DNA of 64,000 nt from Coprinellus micaceus (lineage: Eukaryota; Basidiomycota; Agaricomycetes; Agaricales; Psathyrellaceae). Location of the stretch: positions 186,001 to 250,000 of the forward strand of contig OX596336.1 of the NCBI GenBank assembly GCA_951394405.1. Reading direction: 5' to 3'. A program made the position numbers and the translations under genes. Below are positions 46,715 through 58,914 of the stretch, piece after piece; the stretch's first letter is position 1, and every line of letters starts with the position of its first letter. A model generated the notes under the pieces. The model was not told the DNA's origin, did no database searches, and saw only the letters and a program-made list of their open reading frames with translations.

Positions 46715-47365
46715 TGCGAGGCTGGCGAGGTGAGTCGGGGGATATTGTTGAAAGGTGGAGGGGTACCCCCTCTTATAAGGGCGACCGGGGTGTCACTCGG
46801 AGTGGCGTTGACCGATCAAAGGTTGGGGCGTAGTGAACTATTGCATTGATCATTAGTGGCTATGGGTACAATGGCCTTGGTCTATTATAGTCCTTGGAGG
46901 CGGATGGCCCAAGCCATGGTAACAGTTATCGCACCGCCTAATGCTCAATAGGGATACTGTTTCCAAAGTACTTTGGCCTGTGCATGCGTCATTGCGGAGA
47001 CCGGTTTGTGGCGGTCGAATGACCGTTCAAAGGACTATAGTCACGGTTGCCATGTTCTCCGGCAATCGCATTTTGGCCCTATTGCTGATACTCCGGAACA
47101 ATGGGGCTCAGTAGATACGTCAGAACCTCAAACCCACGCACTCTAGCGGGCGCCTCTCAAAGGTCTCGGTTTCCCACCGAGGGCCGTTATACCCCTTCAC
47201 TCGAGCCAAGGCCAGGGATGACTCGAACTAACCCGTGAAGTACAGTAGCTCAGTTCGCGAACTGGGAGGGGACCAGCCGCCAGGTCGATTGCCAGTGAGT
47301 GCCGAAACCTACTTGACGGTGCATGGTTGTGGATAAACTAGATGTCCTTTTCAGGATATCTACTG
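46715..47365. other. Promoter region of F-box copy 2 and spacer
   Basis: A possible TATA element lies at 46772-46779 on the minus strand. Bases 46930-47100 resemble the upstream region of F-box copy 1. No gene recognised. Confidence 0.55.
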
Positions 47366-48476
47366 TTATCTCATCCGACTGAATGAGATGAGGTTCGAGA
47401 GAGCTGTATCGAGGTTAACTTCCCACGTCTCCGCACGCTCCTTGCACTGACGACAGCTGCCCACCATGTCTCGGTGCTCCTGAAGTTTCCATCTCTCTTC
47501 AATCAACTCTCGAGGTCCTTTCTTCCCAAGCACTCGCGCCAGAGAAAAAGTAGTCGTTGGGAGGCCATCGAGGACAACCTTCTTATAGGGACCCCACAAA
47601 CCACATTCATGAGGTCGTCCCTTGGAGTTGATGTACGCGGGAGGCTGAGCTAGAATCACCTCAGCCAACTGAAGATACATTTCGCGCCATTGAAACTGAA
47701 CCGTAGTGAGCCTAGGGTTCCTGTTCAGGAAAGACTCAACATACCCATTTGAGGCGTTTTGCCGAGGGGATGTCACTGAATTTCCCCATGCCGGTTTCGA
47801 AGGACTTGAGCTCAGCTTCACCGATGCACAGGGGCGCGGCCACGTTAACAATCTCAGGGTCATCGTGTTTCATCCCGTAGTGGAGCGCTTCAACTGGAAG
47901 CTGCTTGACTCGCGCCCTGTGGCAGGGATCAATGTTCCGTGCAAATCTATTTTTGAGATGGACGGCAACTCACTGGATAGTCAGGCGACAAAGTGCAACG
48001 AGCGAGTGAACCATATACTTCTCAGCAGCGAAGGCGAGTGCGACCAACTCCTTTGGGCCAATTTTCCTGAGTAGATAGATGGGTGGCCCTCCCAGGTCCT
48101 TCGAATGCATGAAAATAAAGAGCAGCCTGATCGTCGTTCCATCTTCCGACAGCATCACAGGTTCGGTGGTCGTCGTCACGTCGGCAGGGCTCGGGAATGC
48201 CTCGCTTTGTTCTGCTAGCATCCCCGAATGCGCTCCGATGAGTTCACCGGGTGGTGGGGGCGAGTACGTGTTCCGGGGTTCGGTAGACTGAAATACGACA
48301 TCCACTGGCAGCTGGCATCTGGTGGGTCCGACTAGGATTGAAATAACATATGTTTCGGTGAGACGGGTCGTGTTTCGACCGCATACAACGAATCAGTGCG
48401 TACCGGGACATACTCCAGGAGCGTACTTGGTGAGTGTCAGCCCAAAGGAATTCAAAGAGCCCCATTGGTGTGTCAT
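47366..48476 (-). CDS. BTB/POZ-domain protein
   Basis: Four exons (48476-48404, 48331-47974, 47916-47745, 47695-47366) join in frame to 310 aa. The BTB core lies at about residues 35-145: VDVVFQST, then GAHSGMLAEQSEAFP, LLFIFMHS and LVALAFAAEKYMVHSLVALCR, the usual last helices of fungal BTB proteins. The next part (HYGMKHDDPEIVNVAAPLC) is the common extension after BTB in mushroom proteins. The C-terminal domain contains two Cys pairs (CRQCKERAE; also HECG). BTB proteins pair with each other and often link targets to cullin-3 ligases. The first exon is short and its ATG was picked because it alone gives the right phase, so the start is the weakest point. Confidence 0.75.
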
Positions 48477-48675
48477 CGCAAACTTGAACCTACAACAGCA
48501 AAAGATGTGGTTTGGGTGAAAAAGAGTGAATGTCGCCGACGTTGGATCCCGATGGTCTGATCCGGCTGAAATCAGTGATCCGTGCCGAGAAGTTAGGGGC
48601 GGTTGCCCAAGAATGGGCGGAGAGGCGCCCGTGAGTATCATCCGGAGATTATGGAAGGCTGCGTACACTGGGAAG
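48477..48675. other. Short spacer between BTB genes
   Basis: No gene recognised; promoter region of the BTB gene. Confidence 0.5.
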
Positions 48676-49226
48676 CTATCCGTTACCTGACGCCGACTTG
48701 AGCCTCTCGAGAATGGTACTGAAAACCTCCAACTTCCTGAATCTCCTGTTGACTGCGGTGCCCCATTTCTCCGCCCGCTCACGACATGTCAAGCACTCCG
48801 AATGCCACCCTGGAGGTATAATCTCTTTCTCCCAACGAGACCGGGAGAAGATGGTCTCAGCGCCGCTCGTGGCCACCTCGCTCATAATAGTGAAAAGTGG
48901 TGTTCCCGGGAGGTCTCCCAGGACGGATTCTGCGTAGGAGCTCCAGCCACCACAGTCATGAAGCTTTCGCTTCGTGTTCTTGTGTGGTGGCGGTTGAGTG
49001 AAAACGGCGTCCAGAAGGAGGAGGTATTGCTCGCGGTATTTGTACTGTAGACGATGATCAGCTTTCAAGCGTCGTATCATCAGCTAGGCAGGGGTACCCA
49101 TGCGAGTTGCTCAACTGGAGGGAGGTCGTGGATGCACTGGTCCTTGGTGGGGAGTCGTCCGACCGTGTATGGGGCTGCGACGTCTGCGATGTCGCCGTGT
49201 CCATACGCCATGGCATAACGGAACGT
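48676..49226 (-). pseudogene. Truncated paralogue of the BTB gene (C-terminal part only)
   Basis: Two exons (49226-49098 and 49044-48676), split at the same place as in the neighbour (after a Trp codon, phase 0), code for FRYAMAYGHGDIADVAAPYT and the C-terminal domain with WEKEI...CLTCRERAEKW. The neighbour has HYGMKHDDPEIVNVAAPLC and CRQCKERAETW at the same positions. No BTB core could be found upstream, although the frame at 49270-49485 might be a remnant. I therefore call it a truncated copy; an unusual N-terminus is the alternative. Confidence 0.55.
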
Positions 49227-51409
49227 CTTCCATGGTGTCTCGTTCGCTCTGATCCTTCATAACTCACCATCAGTGGGTACAACATCGTGACAGGGGAATG
49301 ACCCACTTTATAGCGGAGCGCACTTCGTCAGCCAGCCCATATGAACCTTCTTCGACGGCATAACCCATCGCAACCAAGTTCTCAGCTTCAGCCATCAGGA
49401 GGTCTTCTGCCTTGACTGCATTGAATCCGACTGGGGTAGAGTCTATGGTCCTGGGGGAAAGCCCAGGGTTATCGAGGCGGGCCAAGGACGCATCCCGGAT
49501 AAAAGACTCCTCGGAGCCTATGTAGTCATATCAGAGTCGCCACGGTAATACAGGGATAGAGCTTACAAGGGCATTCAGTAAGTTGGGTCGACATTCCAAA
49601 CAGATATTGAGATTGAGCAGAGAGGTAGACGTGCGATGGAGTAGAATAATTGACAGCGACGGGCGACAACCAATTGGGTTCACCTCTTCACTGGGATCTT
49701 CGTCTTATAGGTCGAGCGCCTACCCTTGGCACCGTTCCCATCGCCATGCCGAGGGGCCATAGAGGTCGTTGGTGACAGCTTCGAAGCACTGTGTCCGTTG
49801 GCCGATCGTCCGGCACCAGCAAAAGGTCTCCTGGGTGAATGAAAACATCAGCACTGTGACACTTCGGGAGTCGGTACCGCGATAGGGCTTGACTCACTTG
49901 TTGAATGGGTTCGCTACCGAGAACTGTTTCCGTTGATTCACGAAGAAGATCGCGCGACAATCTCGCCCAAGCGTCCGTGAAGGAAAAGGGAGGGGGGATC
50001 TGCCAGGACGGCTAAAATACCATCACCGGATGAGCAAGAACTGGAATAGAAATATAGAAGCCACATCCCCTGGGCGGTGTTTGCTGGAGTAGAAAAAGAG
50101 TCCTGGACCCTCTACTTCCTTGTCGCCTCGTATTCAGATCGCGAATCACGATTGGGAGCGTGGAAGAGGGGAATCCCTCGGTATGCACGAGAGCAACCCA
50201 AGTCCAGGAGCTCGTCGTCCACCTCCCTCAACATTGTCGGGCTTTCGATGACATAGGGTCTCTCAAATGTCGCCTCTTCTTGCCTAGGCCACACAAAGAT
50301 ACGACAGTACCCCGATCCGGCGTATCATACGAACCGACATCGTACGTGGCGAGTTCCGGGGAACGAGGGGGTATGACGCTCTTCAAAACCACTGCCGTGA
50401 TAACCTCCAGATGAGGCCTCAACGATTCAGGGAGGGTGGCTGTGTTCGCTGGTCAGTGTCCGTGAGCGATAACGACAACCAATGGCCGGAGGCTCACCCC
50501 CAATTGCTCCTCATTCCCCTTCTTCGACCTGTATGGACGTTCTCCCTTGGCCTACGACCAGGCAACTACCATGCACCTCCCGCTCCTTCTGGAGGCCGTC
50601 GCACCTTGGACGAGGCGTTACCTGGAGGACCGTGCAGAGATACTCCACCCTCAGTGGTCCCGGTGTATCATAGAGGCCAGTAGAGCATTCTCTACGAGGT
50701 ATATTTGAGGAGGATATTGTACGCAACTGTGTCAGTATTACTCTGCAAGATACGGTTTAGAAAGTTGGGAATATGTGGAGAAAGGCCGCGCACATATAAA
50801 TGTCTATATTCAACCACTTCAACCCCAATGGAACCGATACACCCCCAACATCCATCCACACTGGGTCTTGGGATTGGATAACAATCGACTAACATCTTGG
50901 GGATTGACGTTCGTCGAATTCCAATGGAATATCAAGGCGATTCGAGCCTACGAGTGGGCCATAGAATGTCCTTTGGAAGCTGTTAGGGTCAGCAAGAGCA
51001 GGGAGCCTGAGCGCGGCTGAGATGGTGGTCAGAAGGCAAGCCTGGTTGCCCGCGACGCAAGCATCAACCTCGATCAAGGGCTGGAGCCCCTATCTCTAAC
51101 CTTAACCCAGCCCAACTTCGAGGAGGAAGGGCACCTCCTGGAGGGGCTGAAGAGGAAGTAAGCGGGTTGAAACGCGGAACTGGGTATTATTGAAGGGAGA
51201 GAAACATATAGTACGGTTTATAGTAGATGGGAACGATCGCGAGTGGTTGGTATATCTGTTTGGTACAAAGGAACGGTATGTGAAATGTTGGGTATACGAT
51301 GGGATAGGGAAGAATGGGTATGAACAGGGAAAGCGCTTTAGAGTGAACACCACCCGCATCTGCGCTGAGACTATCCATCCCACGTGTTCCCAGCCCACTG
51401 GCCTGACTC
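49227..51409. other. 2.2-kb gene-poor stretch
   Basis: Several short minus-strand frames (49270-49485, 49688-49960, 50112-50294) lack motifs I know. No splice-consistent gene was found. Confidence 0.4.
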
Positions 51410-53637
51410 TTAAGCAGAGGTAGGCGGAGGGAATCCAGGGGTGGTAGGGGTGGCGACGGTCTGAATGAAGGTCGCCTCGAGTGGCTCGTTGTTGTAGATA
51501 GGGCACAGGTCGTCCCAAGAGGCTATGGATAGGTCGTGCGTTAGAGATAGTCTCTCAGAGAAGGTGGGAGGGGGACGTACAAGGAGGTTGGTTAAGGGAG
51601 GCAGTATCCTCAATGTCAACGGCGAGGACCATAGCCAGACCGAGGTCCAAGTGCCAGTCGATGTGGCTAAGGATCGAATTTTACCAGTAAACGTTCGATC
51701 CCAGGCGACGGCGAAGAAGAGAGCGCACCAATGCAAGAACCAAGGGCCCGCGTTATCAGCCCTGAACCGGATGGTAACGTTGCTGCCTACGTCTCCAGTG
51801 TTCACGACGTCTCGTCGGACAGGATTAGCGTAGTTGTACTCGGTATCGGTTCCTGCGCTCTTGACGACGAAGAAACTGTGCTATTGCGCGAAAAGGGTAT
51901 CAGATTCGGGTCGAGGGGTCGATAGAAAGAAGGAAACATACACCGTGGAGATGGAAAGGATGCTGAACGAGAGCGGGAGCTGACATCAGTGTCAATTATG
52001 ATAACAAAGAGGGTGCATACGGACGGGACTGGAAATAAGCCCACCGGGAATCGTTATTTCAACAGTCGCATTCTTCGGAATGCTATAGACCTGTCCCTGG
52101 GGAAGCAAATTCTGGGCGAGCTGCTCTCCGCTCAGGATCTGGAGAAGAACAGGGATCGACGGTGGGTTGAACGTGAGGCCGTTGATATAGAACCTCCACG
52201 CGTCAAAGTCGAAACTGAGCGCAAGGTTTAGGTTGACATCGGCACCACCGGGGTACGGGGCTCCGGGTACCTGTTGTGGGATAAGGGGATGCAAGGTAGT
52301 CTCGTCCAGGGGGATGATCGTTTCTTGCTGTACAGACGTGGGGTCTACTGCCGTAGCCCCAGCATAACGCACGATTGCGGAGTTGAGTCCGCCAGCGAAT
52401 GTGTTAGGGAGGTTTCCGGCGCCGTCGTTGGGGAGGGCCCGAATCCAGTAGTTGTCGACGGCCTGGTTGGCCTCAAGGATGGCGGAGTAGCGCTGGCCTA
52501 GGGAGAATCCCCAAATTCAGCGACCAGTGGATACATAGAGCTATCGGTGAACTCACCAGCCAGGATATGAATCTGGTTCACGACCACAGGCTGAACGTTA
52601 TTTCCATCCGCTTCGATAACAGTGAGATCGTGTCCATCGATGGAGAAGAGGAAGTCGGGGTCGCAAGCCATGTTGAGGAGACGAATACGGTAGCGCTTCC
52701 CAGCGACAACGTTGATAACGGCGAGGTCGACGGCGGGGCCGCCCTCGTAACGGCCTTGACCGTTGATCAGAGTCGCGTCGGCAGCAGCAATACCGGTAAT
52801 CGAAGGTGATTGGAGATGGTACCAGTCCGCGAGGGTGATGATCGTAGACTCTAGAAATGTGGGTAAGTGCGGTTCGAACAGGGAAATGGAAGGCGTACGA
52901 ACCGTCGTCGACGTCGTACATCGTCCGGAAAGGATCCTGCTTGTCGTAGACGATGAGCGGGCCACGAAGGCCATCGCAGTACTGTGTACCTATGGACGAG
53001 CCTTAGAATTACGCGATGATGAATAGAGGAGAGAACGGATACCCACGATAATGGGAGTGATACCAATAAGTACCAGCTTGGTTGGTGGTCGAGAACTGAT
53101 ATAGGAACGAGTCTCCTGGGCCGATAGGGCACTGGTTGACACCGGCAGCACCATCCTCGTAGTTGGTAGTATGCTGGAACATGCCGTGCCAGTGCTACAA
53201 GAAAGATAATGGCGAGTCAGCGGAGAGGATGCCCGGAGAGGAGCCGGACTCACGATACTAGTACCGCGGTACTGGGTGGGATCCGTCATGTTGTTGACGA
53301 GGTTGACCTGTAGGAGGTCTCCCTGGAAAGAAGATCAGAACGAGAGTCGGAGGAGGGGAGGCGTGAAGGAGGCACCTTGTTGGCCTTGATGATTGGACCG
53401 GGATGGATACCGTTGGCAAGAGTAACTCTGGGGAGGTAGGAATAAGGTCGCGGTCCACGAAGCAGGGAGTGAAAGCACGTACGGGCGCTCAAAGCCGTCC
53501 GGGGACAAGTTCTGGTTGGATATGACGAGGGTCGCCTGACTTCCATCCATACTCGGGAGGGTAGCCGCCGATACCATAGTCGACGCCAGGACGACCGACG
53601 CGAACGTGGTCGACAGTAGGCGGGAGAACGGGAGCAT
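51410..53637 (-). CDS. Laccase (secreted multicopper oxidase), copy 1
   Basis: Ten short introns, all in phase, give about 545 aa. Residues 1-20 form a signal peptide. All four copper motifs are present: HWHGMFQ, WYWYHSH-type YWYHSH followed by [17 protein letters not shown], and [14 protein letters not shown]. The residue ten positions after the type-1 copper Cys is Leu, the middle-potential class; a Phe would mark high-potential enzymes. Conserved surroundings such as [25 protein letters not shown] and LTVIEADG fit basidiomycete laccases. The enzyme oxidises phenols while reducing O2 to water outside the cell; roles in lignin, pigment or detoxification cannot be told apart from sequence. 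The start at 53637 gives the signal peptide directly, and TATAAA lies at 53850-53855. It lies head-to-tail with copy 2, about 600 bp away. Confidence 0.93.
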
Positions 53638-54248
53638 CTTGACCGTGAGTCGGAGGGTATTGGCTTCCTGGGATAGGTTGAGCGGCACTGAGATAGGCTG
53701 TGGTATCGGTCGTTACTGCTGGGTTATGGGGGGTTTTCGGGTATCGAAAGGGATGAAAGCAATGCGAAAGCGACGAGGGAGAACTGGGGAGCCCCTCCAG
53801 GGAAGTGGAAGAGCAGGTGGGTGTCGGTGCCCGGCGAGGTTTTGAGGCATTTATAGCCGTGCAAGGGGTCAGCCTATTCGTTTTCGTCCTAGGAGGCAAA
53901 TGTGCTGGCCGAGAGGAGGTCCTGGCGACTGGGCCAAGTGTTGGTTTCAGTCCGGTCGGCGGTTTGGATTGTTGATCTCCTGAGTCCTGAGGTGACGTCC
54001 AGTTCGATCTTGCGTCTTCATGTCTGCAGAGGCTCTAGGGTGGGGAAAGAGGCGTCGTCGTTGAAAGAAATGTCGTCGACCCAAGATCAAATCAAACGAT
54101 CTCACGGCGAGCCTGATTCCAAGCCCGTGAACCGATGCCGTCATTCACACCAGTACCGAAGGAGGACGAAAGCAGGCAACAAGAATTGTTTGTTCAAACC
54201 AGAAACTAGGTTATCGTACAGGTGAGGTCGCCGTTAGCTGCTTACAAA
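53638..54248. other. Spacer between the two laccase genes
   Basis: Holds the promoter of copy 1, with TATAAA on the minus strand at 53850-53855, about 215 bp before the ATG. No gene recognised. Confidence 0.6.
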
Positions 54249-56590
54249 TTAAGCAGAAACGGTGGTGGGGTGAGCGGCTTCAAAAGCCTTGCAAATGTCA
54301 CGCCACGATTCTGTGGAGGGAATGGTCAGTCCTGTTTTCGTGAAAAGGTGTTGAGCACATACGAGGTACAGGATTGGCGGCTTCGATCTCGTCGAAGGCC
54401 TCAGCGAAGACGATAGCCAAGCCACTGAAAATCAGGACGGTTAGCGGACAGGAACTAGAGGAGTAGTAAGCAAAGGAACGCACTCCCTGAGATGAAACTC
54501 GATATGGCTGTATATGAATCCGTATCAGATCGAGGCTACACGATTTAAAGAGGGAATAACCTTACCAATGGAAGATCCAGGGTCCAGGATTGTCGGCGAC
54601 GAAACGAATAATAGTAGTGTCACCAACCCTCCCGCCCGTAGAAACCACATCTCGCCGGACAGGTTCGATGAGGTTTGGGGTCTGGCTCGAGGCGCTCTTC
54701 ACAACGCTGAACGCATGCTACAAGGGGAACACGTTAGACCGAGTGAAGGCGAACAAGGAAAAGGCTCGACGTACTCCGTGAAGGTGGAAAGGGTGCTGGA
54801 GGAAAAGAGCAGAGTGGGCTGTCAGTCAGGCCGTGCCCCCAAGCGCGAATGTCACTTACTGGAGCGCCGATTGCGAACGTCGGTACAGTCAACTCGACCA
54901 CCCACCCCCTCTTCAGCTCGTAAATCGAGCCCTGCGGCACGAGATCACTGACGTTCTGCGCCCCACTCAAAATCTGCAACATAATTGGCATTGGAGGCAC
55001 CGTCCACGGAACCCCATTGATCGTGAAGACGGGGTTGGGAGGAGCGGTCCTGCCGATGTTCAAGACCATAGAGAAGTCAGGGTCACGGGTGAGTTCTTCC
55101 GCGATTTCGTCGGAGAGGGGGTGCAAAGAGGATTCGAGGAGTGGGATGTTGGGCAGAGGGAGTGGTAATTCGGGCTCGGGAGGCTCGACATCTGGAGCAC
55201 CGACGTAGCGAAGGACCGCGGAATGGATTCCGCCTGTGACAATGTTTTCGAGGTCACCGAATCCAACGTTGGGTCGGGCGCGGATCCAATAGTTCGACTC
55301 GGTCTGATTTGCATGGAGGATGAACGAGTAGCGTTGCCCTATCGCCAGAGTACAATCAGCAATTGAAGCCTTCAGGTGGTTCGAGCAAGAGCACGTACCC
55401 GCGAAGATCTGTATCTGGTCGACAATAAGAGGCTTGACGAGCTGACCATCTGCTTCAATCACCGTCAGGTTGTGCCCGTCAATGGTGAAGTTGAAGTTGG
55501 GATCGCAAGACAAAGACACAAGGCGGAACCTGTAGCGCTTGTCCTTCTGTACGCTGATCACAGCGAGAGGAGTCTTCGGTCCTCCAGGGTATCGCCCGAG
55601 CCCGTTGATCAGAGTCGAGTTCGCCTCAGCGGCGGAACCGTTAAGTGCGAGATTCTGGGAGGGAACGTGGTACCTGACTGTATATGAGACGAAACGATGC
55701 GGCTATGGGGGCAGGTGGACGTACCAGTCGGCAAGAGTGATGACCGTGTTTTCTGCGGAAGTATCAGAAGTCAGTCGCTCTCATGTAACCTTGGATCTCA
55801 CCGTCGTCAACTAAGTACGCATCAGGTCACGGACAGGTGCGTGCGGAGGATATATTACTCACAATCGTAGTCCTCCTTATAAGGATCGTTCTCGTCGTAG
55901 ACGACTATGGGCCCTCGAAGGCCATCGCAGTACTGGGTACCTAGGAACCCGTCAGTCATTGATCCCCTCCACTTCGTTGCCTTGAGGGAGGACCTACCGA
56001 TATGAGAATGGTACCAGTACGTTCCGGTCTGGTCTCCACCAGTAAAGTTGTAAAGGAACGAACTTCCCGTGGGGATAGGGCACTGGCTAACACCCTCAGC
56101 GCCGTCGGCCCACGTCGTTCCGCGCTGGAAGAATCCATGCCAGTGCTAAGCGGATCGGCGTTAGCTCAGCCAAACGCATAAAGATGATTGAAGATCGGCG
56201 GGAGCACGCTAACGAGTGTCCACTTACAATACTGGTATCGTTGGTATGCTGATCGGTGAGGTTGTTGATGACGTTTAGGTTGAAGCGATCGCCCTGGACG
56301 ACCGTGGATGAGCGGAAGTAACTCCGGGATGCAGGGTGGACCCCACCTTGAATGCCTTGATGAGTGGACCAGGATGAACATCGTTTGCCACTGCGGCACT
56401 GGCATGGAGACGTCAGTACCGGCGTATCTCGAAAGAGACGTGCTACTAACACCCGGGGGACACCGTCAGGAGCGAGGACGACATTCGATATGACGAGATC
56501 AGCAGTCGGTCCAACCGTGTTGAGGGCTAGGACAGAAACGGAGGGGAGCAGCCCCAGAAGCAGCAAATTGAAGCCTGTCTTCGAGTGCAT
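54249..56590 (-). CDS. Laccase (secreted multicopper oxidase), copy 2
   Basis: Thirteen introns were traced in phase from MHSKTG to a C-terminus ending HPTTVSA. Residues 1-22 are a signal peptide. Copper motifs: [28 protein letters not shown] (split from the next His by an intron), and HCHIEFHLRDGLAI. The residue ten positions after the type-1 Cys is again Leu. The exon coding FDD at 55802-55810 is only 9 nt long; copy 1 has the same codons within a larger exon. TATAAGAG lies at 56655-56662, about 65 bp upstream. Same orientation as copy 1 but clearly diverged in sequence and in several intron positions, so the pair is an older duplication. Confidence 0.92.
55802..55810 (-). other. 9-nt micro-exon of laccase copy 2
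   Basis: On the minus strand TTGACGACG is bounded by a TTAG acceptor and a GTGAGA donor. Including it gives [15 protein letters not shown], matching [15 protein letters not shown] of copy 1. Leaving it out removes three conserved residues, although the frame would be kept. Confidence 0.75.
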
Positions 56591-56654
56591 CGTTAGATGT
56601 GATGAAGAGTAAGGCAAGCTCGGAGATATCGACCTACTCCTCTTGCCCTCTCGT

Positions 56655-56662
56655 CTCTTATA
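56655..56662 (-). promoter_or_regulatory. Possible TATA box of laccase copy 2
   Basis: TATAAGAG on the minus strand, about 65 bp before the ATG. Confidence 0.4.
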
Positions 56663-58141
56663 CTCCGGTCAATGCATTTTGTCCTCCTGTGACGGCGTTT
56701 ACTTCAGCTTAGCGCACATGTGGAGGGTACAAATGGAAATTTCCTACCTTTAAGGTTTCGTCGCTGAATGCAGGCTGAGACACGGCCTGCCGTCACTTTT
56801 GGGCATTCATTTCACTGCCCATCCAACACACCCATGAGTAATACATTCCAGAATCCAGAAAGAGTAGCCTTAGGTAGGGAACAGGGCGAAGTGAGGCCGA
56901 TGCCAGTGTACGCGGGGGATGCGTTCGGGGGTCGGGCAGAAGATGGCGGTGGGGGCCTACAAACATCAAAAATGGTGAATAAGCGGCTTAACGGGAGGGG
57001 AATCAAGAGAAACACGAACACAAGGTTTGGGTAACGCATAGATCAACGGTATGGGACACGAAAGGTAGAACGGACTAGGAAGTCGCAGGCCCTGGATCAG
57101 GTAATTGGTTCGATCGGATGCGGATGTCGTCCTTGCCACCGCCTCGAGCCATTAGATCTGCACATGCCGTAGAGTCCACGAACGTGAGCTCAAATATGTT
57201 CACAGTGCGTTTAGCCATTCAGTCCAGATCTCCTCGACTGACACAAAAGAGCAAGCATAGGCCTAGGATCTGAGGACGACCAGTTTTCAGGGAGTCCGAC
57301 TCGGACGTATAGCGTCGGTATCCATTCAGGACCGAGTTCTAAGTTAGGTGGTGCGGGCCACAGCAGCTGCAGATCCTGAAAGGAGTGGCGGGGTCCAGCC
57401 AGACGCCTTTCACCTCCAGAGGAACTACCTCAACCAGACCGGGAGAAGTAGACGCAATGGCGACCTCGTCGGGATCGGGTAGCGCCCATGAGAAATGGAT
57501 GAACGTTGATTTTGAAACTTTATCCCTCCCATTGCAGAGAGCGTGATCAAGCCTGTGAAGTCCATTTGGAGGTATGGTGAATACATGGTCGACCAGTGGG
57601 TTTCAAGGTGTCCGTACCTTTGGTTTGGATCCTGATAACCACGCCCACAGCTAAGAAGACTCAGAAAGTCAGACTCTTTAAAATTACCCTTGAAATGGCG
57701 CTCGGGGCCCGGTCCGATGGCGAGATAGGCGTCGTGGTGGTTCGAGGGAAAGAGCGATGCAGCGACGATGGAGAGATCAACGCCAACCGGCAATTTCCGC
57801 ATGGGGCTCCAGCTACTCCGGTAATTAACTGGACGGCGACCTGCAGGTCCTTCAAAGAGGCGCCCGTAGTCGGCTCCTGGGTTTGGGGAGCGCTGGTTTG
57901 CTCGTCCGCATTGAACGTCAGACAGTTCCCGTAAGCCTGGAAGGCACTTAAGCAACACCCCGCTCAAATGAGATGCCTCGGAGGTTTGCCAAGCACACAA
58001 AGTATAATATTTCGTGTACCCGATGCCCGGCATACACCACCGTGGTCGCCATTAGATACTTGACGGCGAAGATAGAAATGATAGGGGCACCCTATAGATA
58101 ACTACGCACAGTGCGAGGCAATACTGGCACGGAATTAATGA
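56663..58141. other. 1.5-kb stretch without an assigned gene
   Basis: A 202-aa minus-strand frame at 57425-58033 is long for chance but shows no domain, signal peptide or splice partner that I trust. Nothing else was recognised. Confidence 0.4.
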
Positions 58142-58713
58142 CTATGAAGCCTGTCCCGGGATATCCGCGAGGTGTATGGGCGCAGCTTCATCTGCAGACG
58201 TGATCGAAAGTTCGGCAATATTGAAGGAGTCGCCAGCCCGGTCAAGTCTGTTCCTCAGACTCTCAGTAAAGCGAACCCGAGATTTGCTGCGGATACGTAC
58301 TTTGCTTCAAAGGTGACGGATTGTCGATGCTCTGCTGGTCCAGCGCGTATCCGGATCTTCGACAGGCGCTTCACCTTAAATGAGCCGAACACGACCCCAT
58401 CGTGCTGCGATCATCAGCACTCAAAGCCAAGGGAATAATGACTAAGACTCACCTTGTCCTGTGCGGGGTGTTCGGAAATCTGTGGCCACTCAATCTCCAC
58501 CTGCTGAACAGCGAACCGTGAGCTCTCCAGCTGTTCCTTGAACTCGTTCAGCCCAATCTGATCGTTGTTATACGTGATCTTTGGAAAGTGCGCGAAGGAG
58601 TTGGAGAATATCGACTGGAAGTTCTCCGCATCCTGCTCCGGCATCCCGAACAACCCTTCCAACTGTCCCTTGACCCACTGCGCCATTGGCCCAAATTCGT
58701 TCGTCGAGCTCAT
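58142..58713 (-). CDS. NTF2-like (SnoaL-type) small protein
   Basis: Exons 58713-58453, 58404-58301 and 58259-58142 join in frame to 160 aa; introns are 48 and 41 bp. The layout is that of fungal NTF2-like proteins: an N-terminal helix region (WVKGQLEGLFGMPEQ), a FEEHL-like NEFKEQLESSRFAVQ helix, a VEIEWPQ strand, a VVFGSFKV...KIRIRAGPA strand pair, and a C-terminal PIHLADIPG. The frame is open upstream to an ATG at 58839, which would add a hydrophobic segment (FVLCAYLAYSLSF). I chose the inner ATG because cytosolic starts are usual in this family, but a secreted form is possible. The ligand or reaction is unknown. Confidence 0.65.
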
Positions 58714-58914
58714 CGTGCTGAAGCGGAAGTGCTGCAGGGACTTGAACAGAGATTTCACTTGGTTGAAGTCGAAAGAGAGCGAGTAAGCCAGATACGCACA
58801 GAGAACGAAGGATGGGAAGAACAGCGATCGTGGGTTCATGAAGGGGAGGAGTTGTGGAATGTGGTGCTGCGCACCTCATTAGGGGCTTCGGGTCAATGAC
58901 GTCATCCCCACACA

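Noticed and set aside
57425..58033. 202-aa minus-strand frame
   Set aside because: Length alone is suggestive, but there is no domain, signal peptide, repeat or splice partner; left unassigned.
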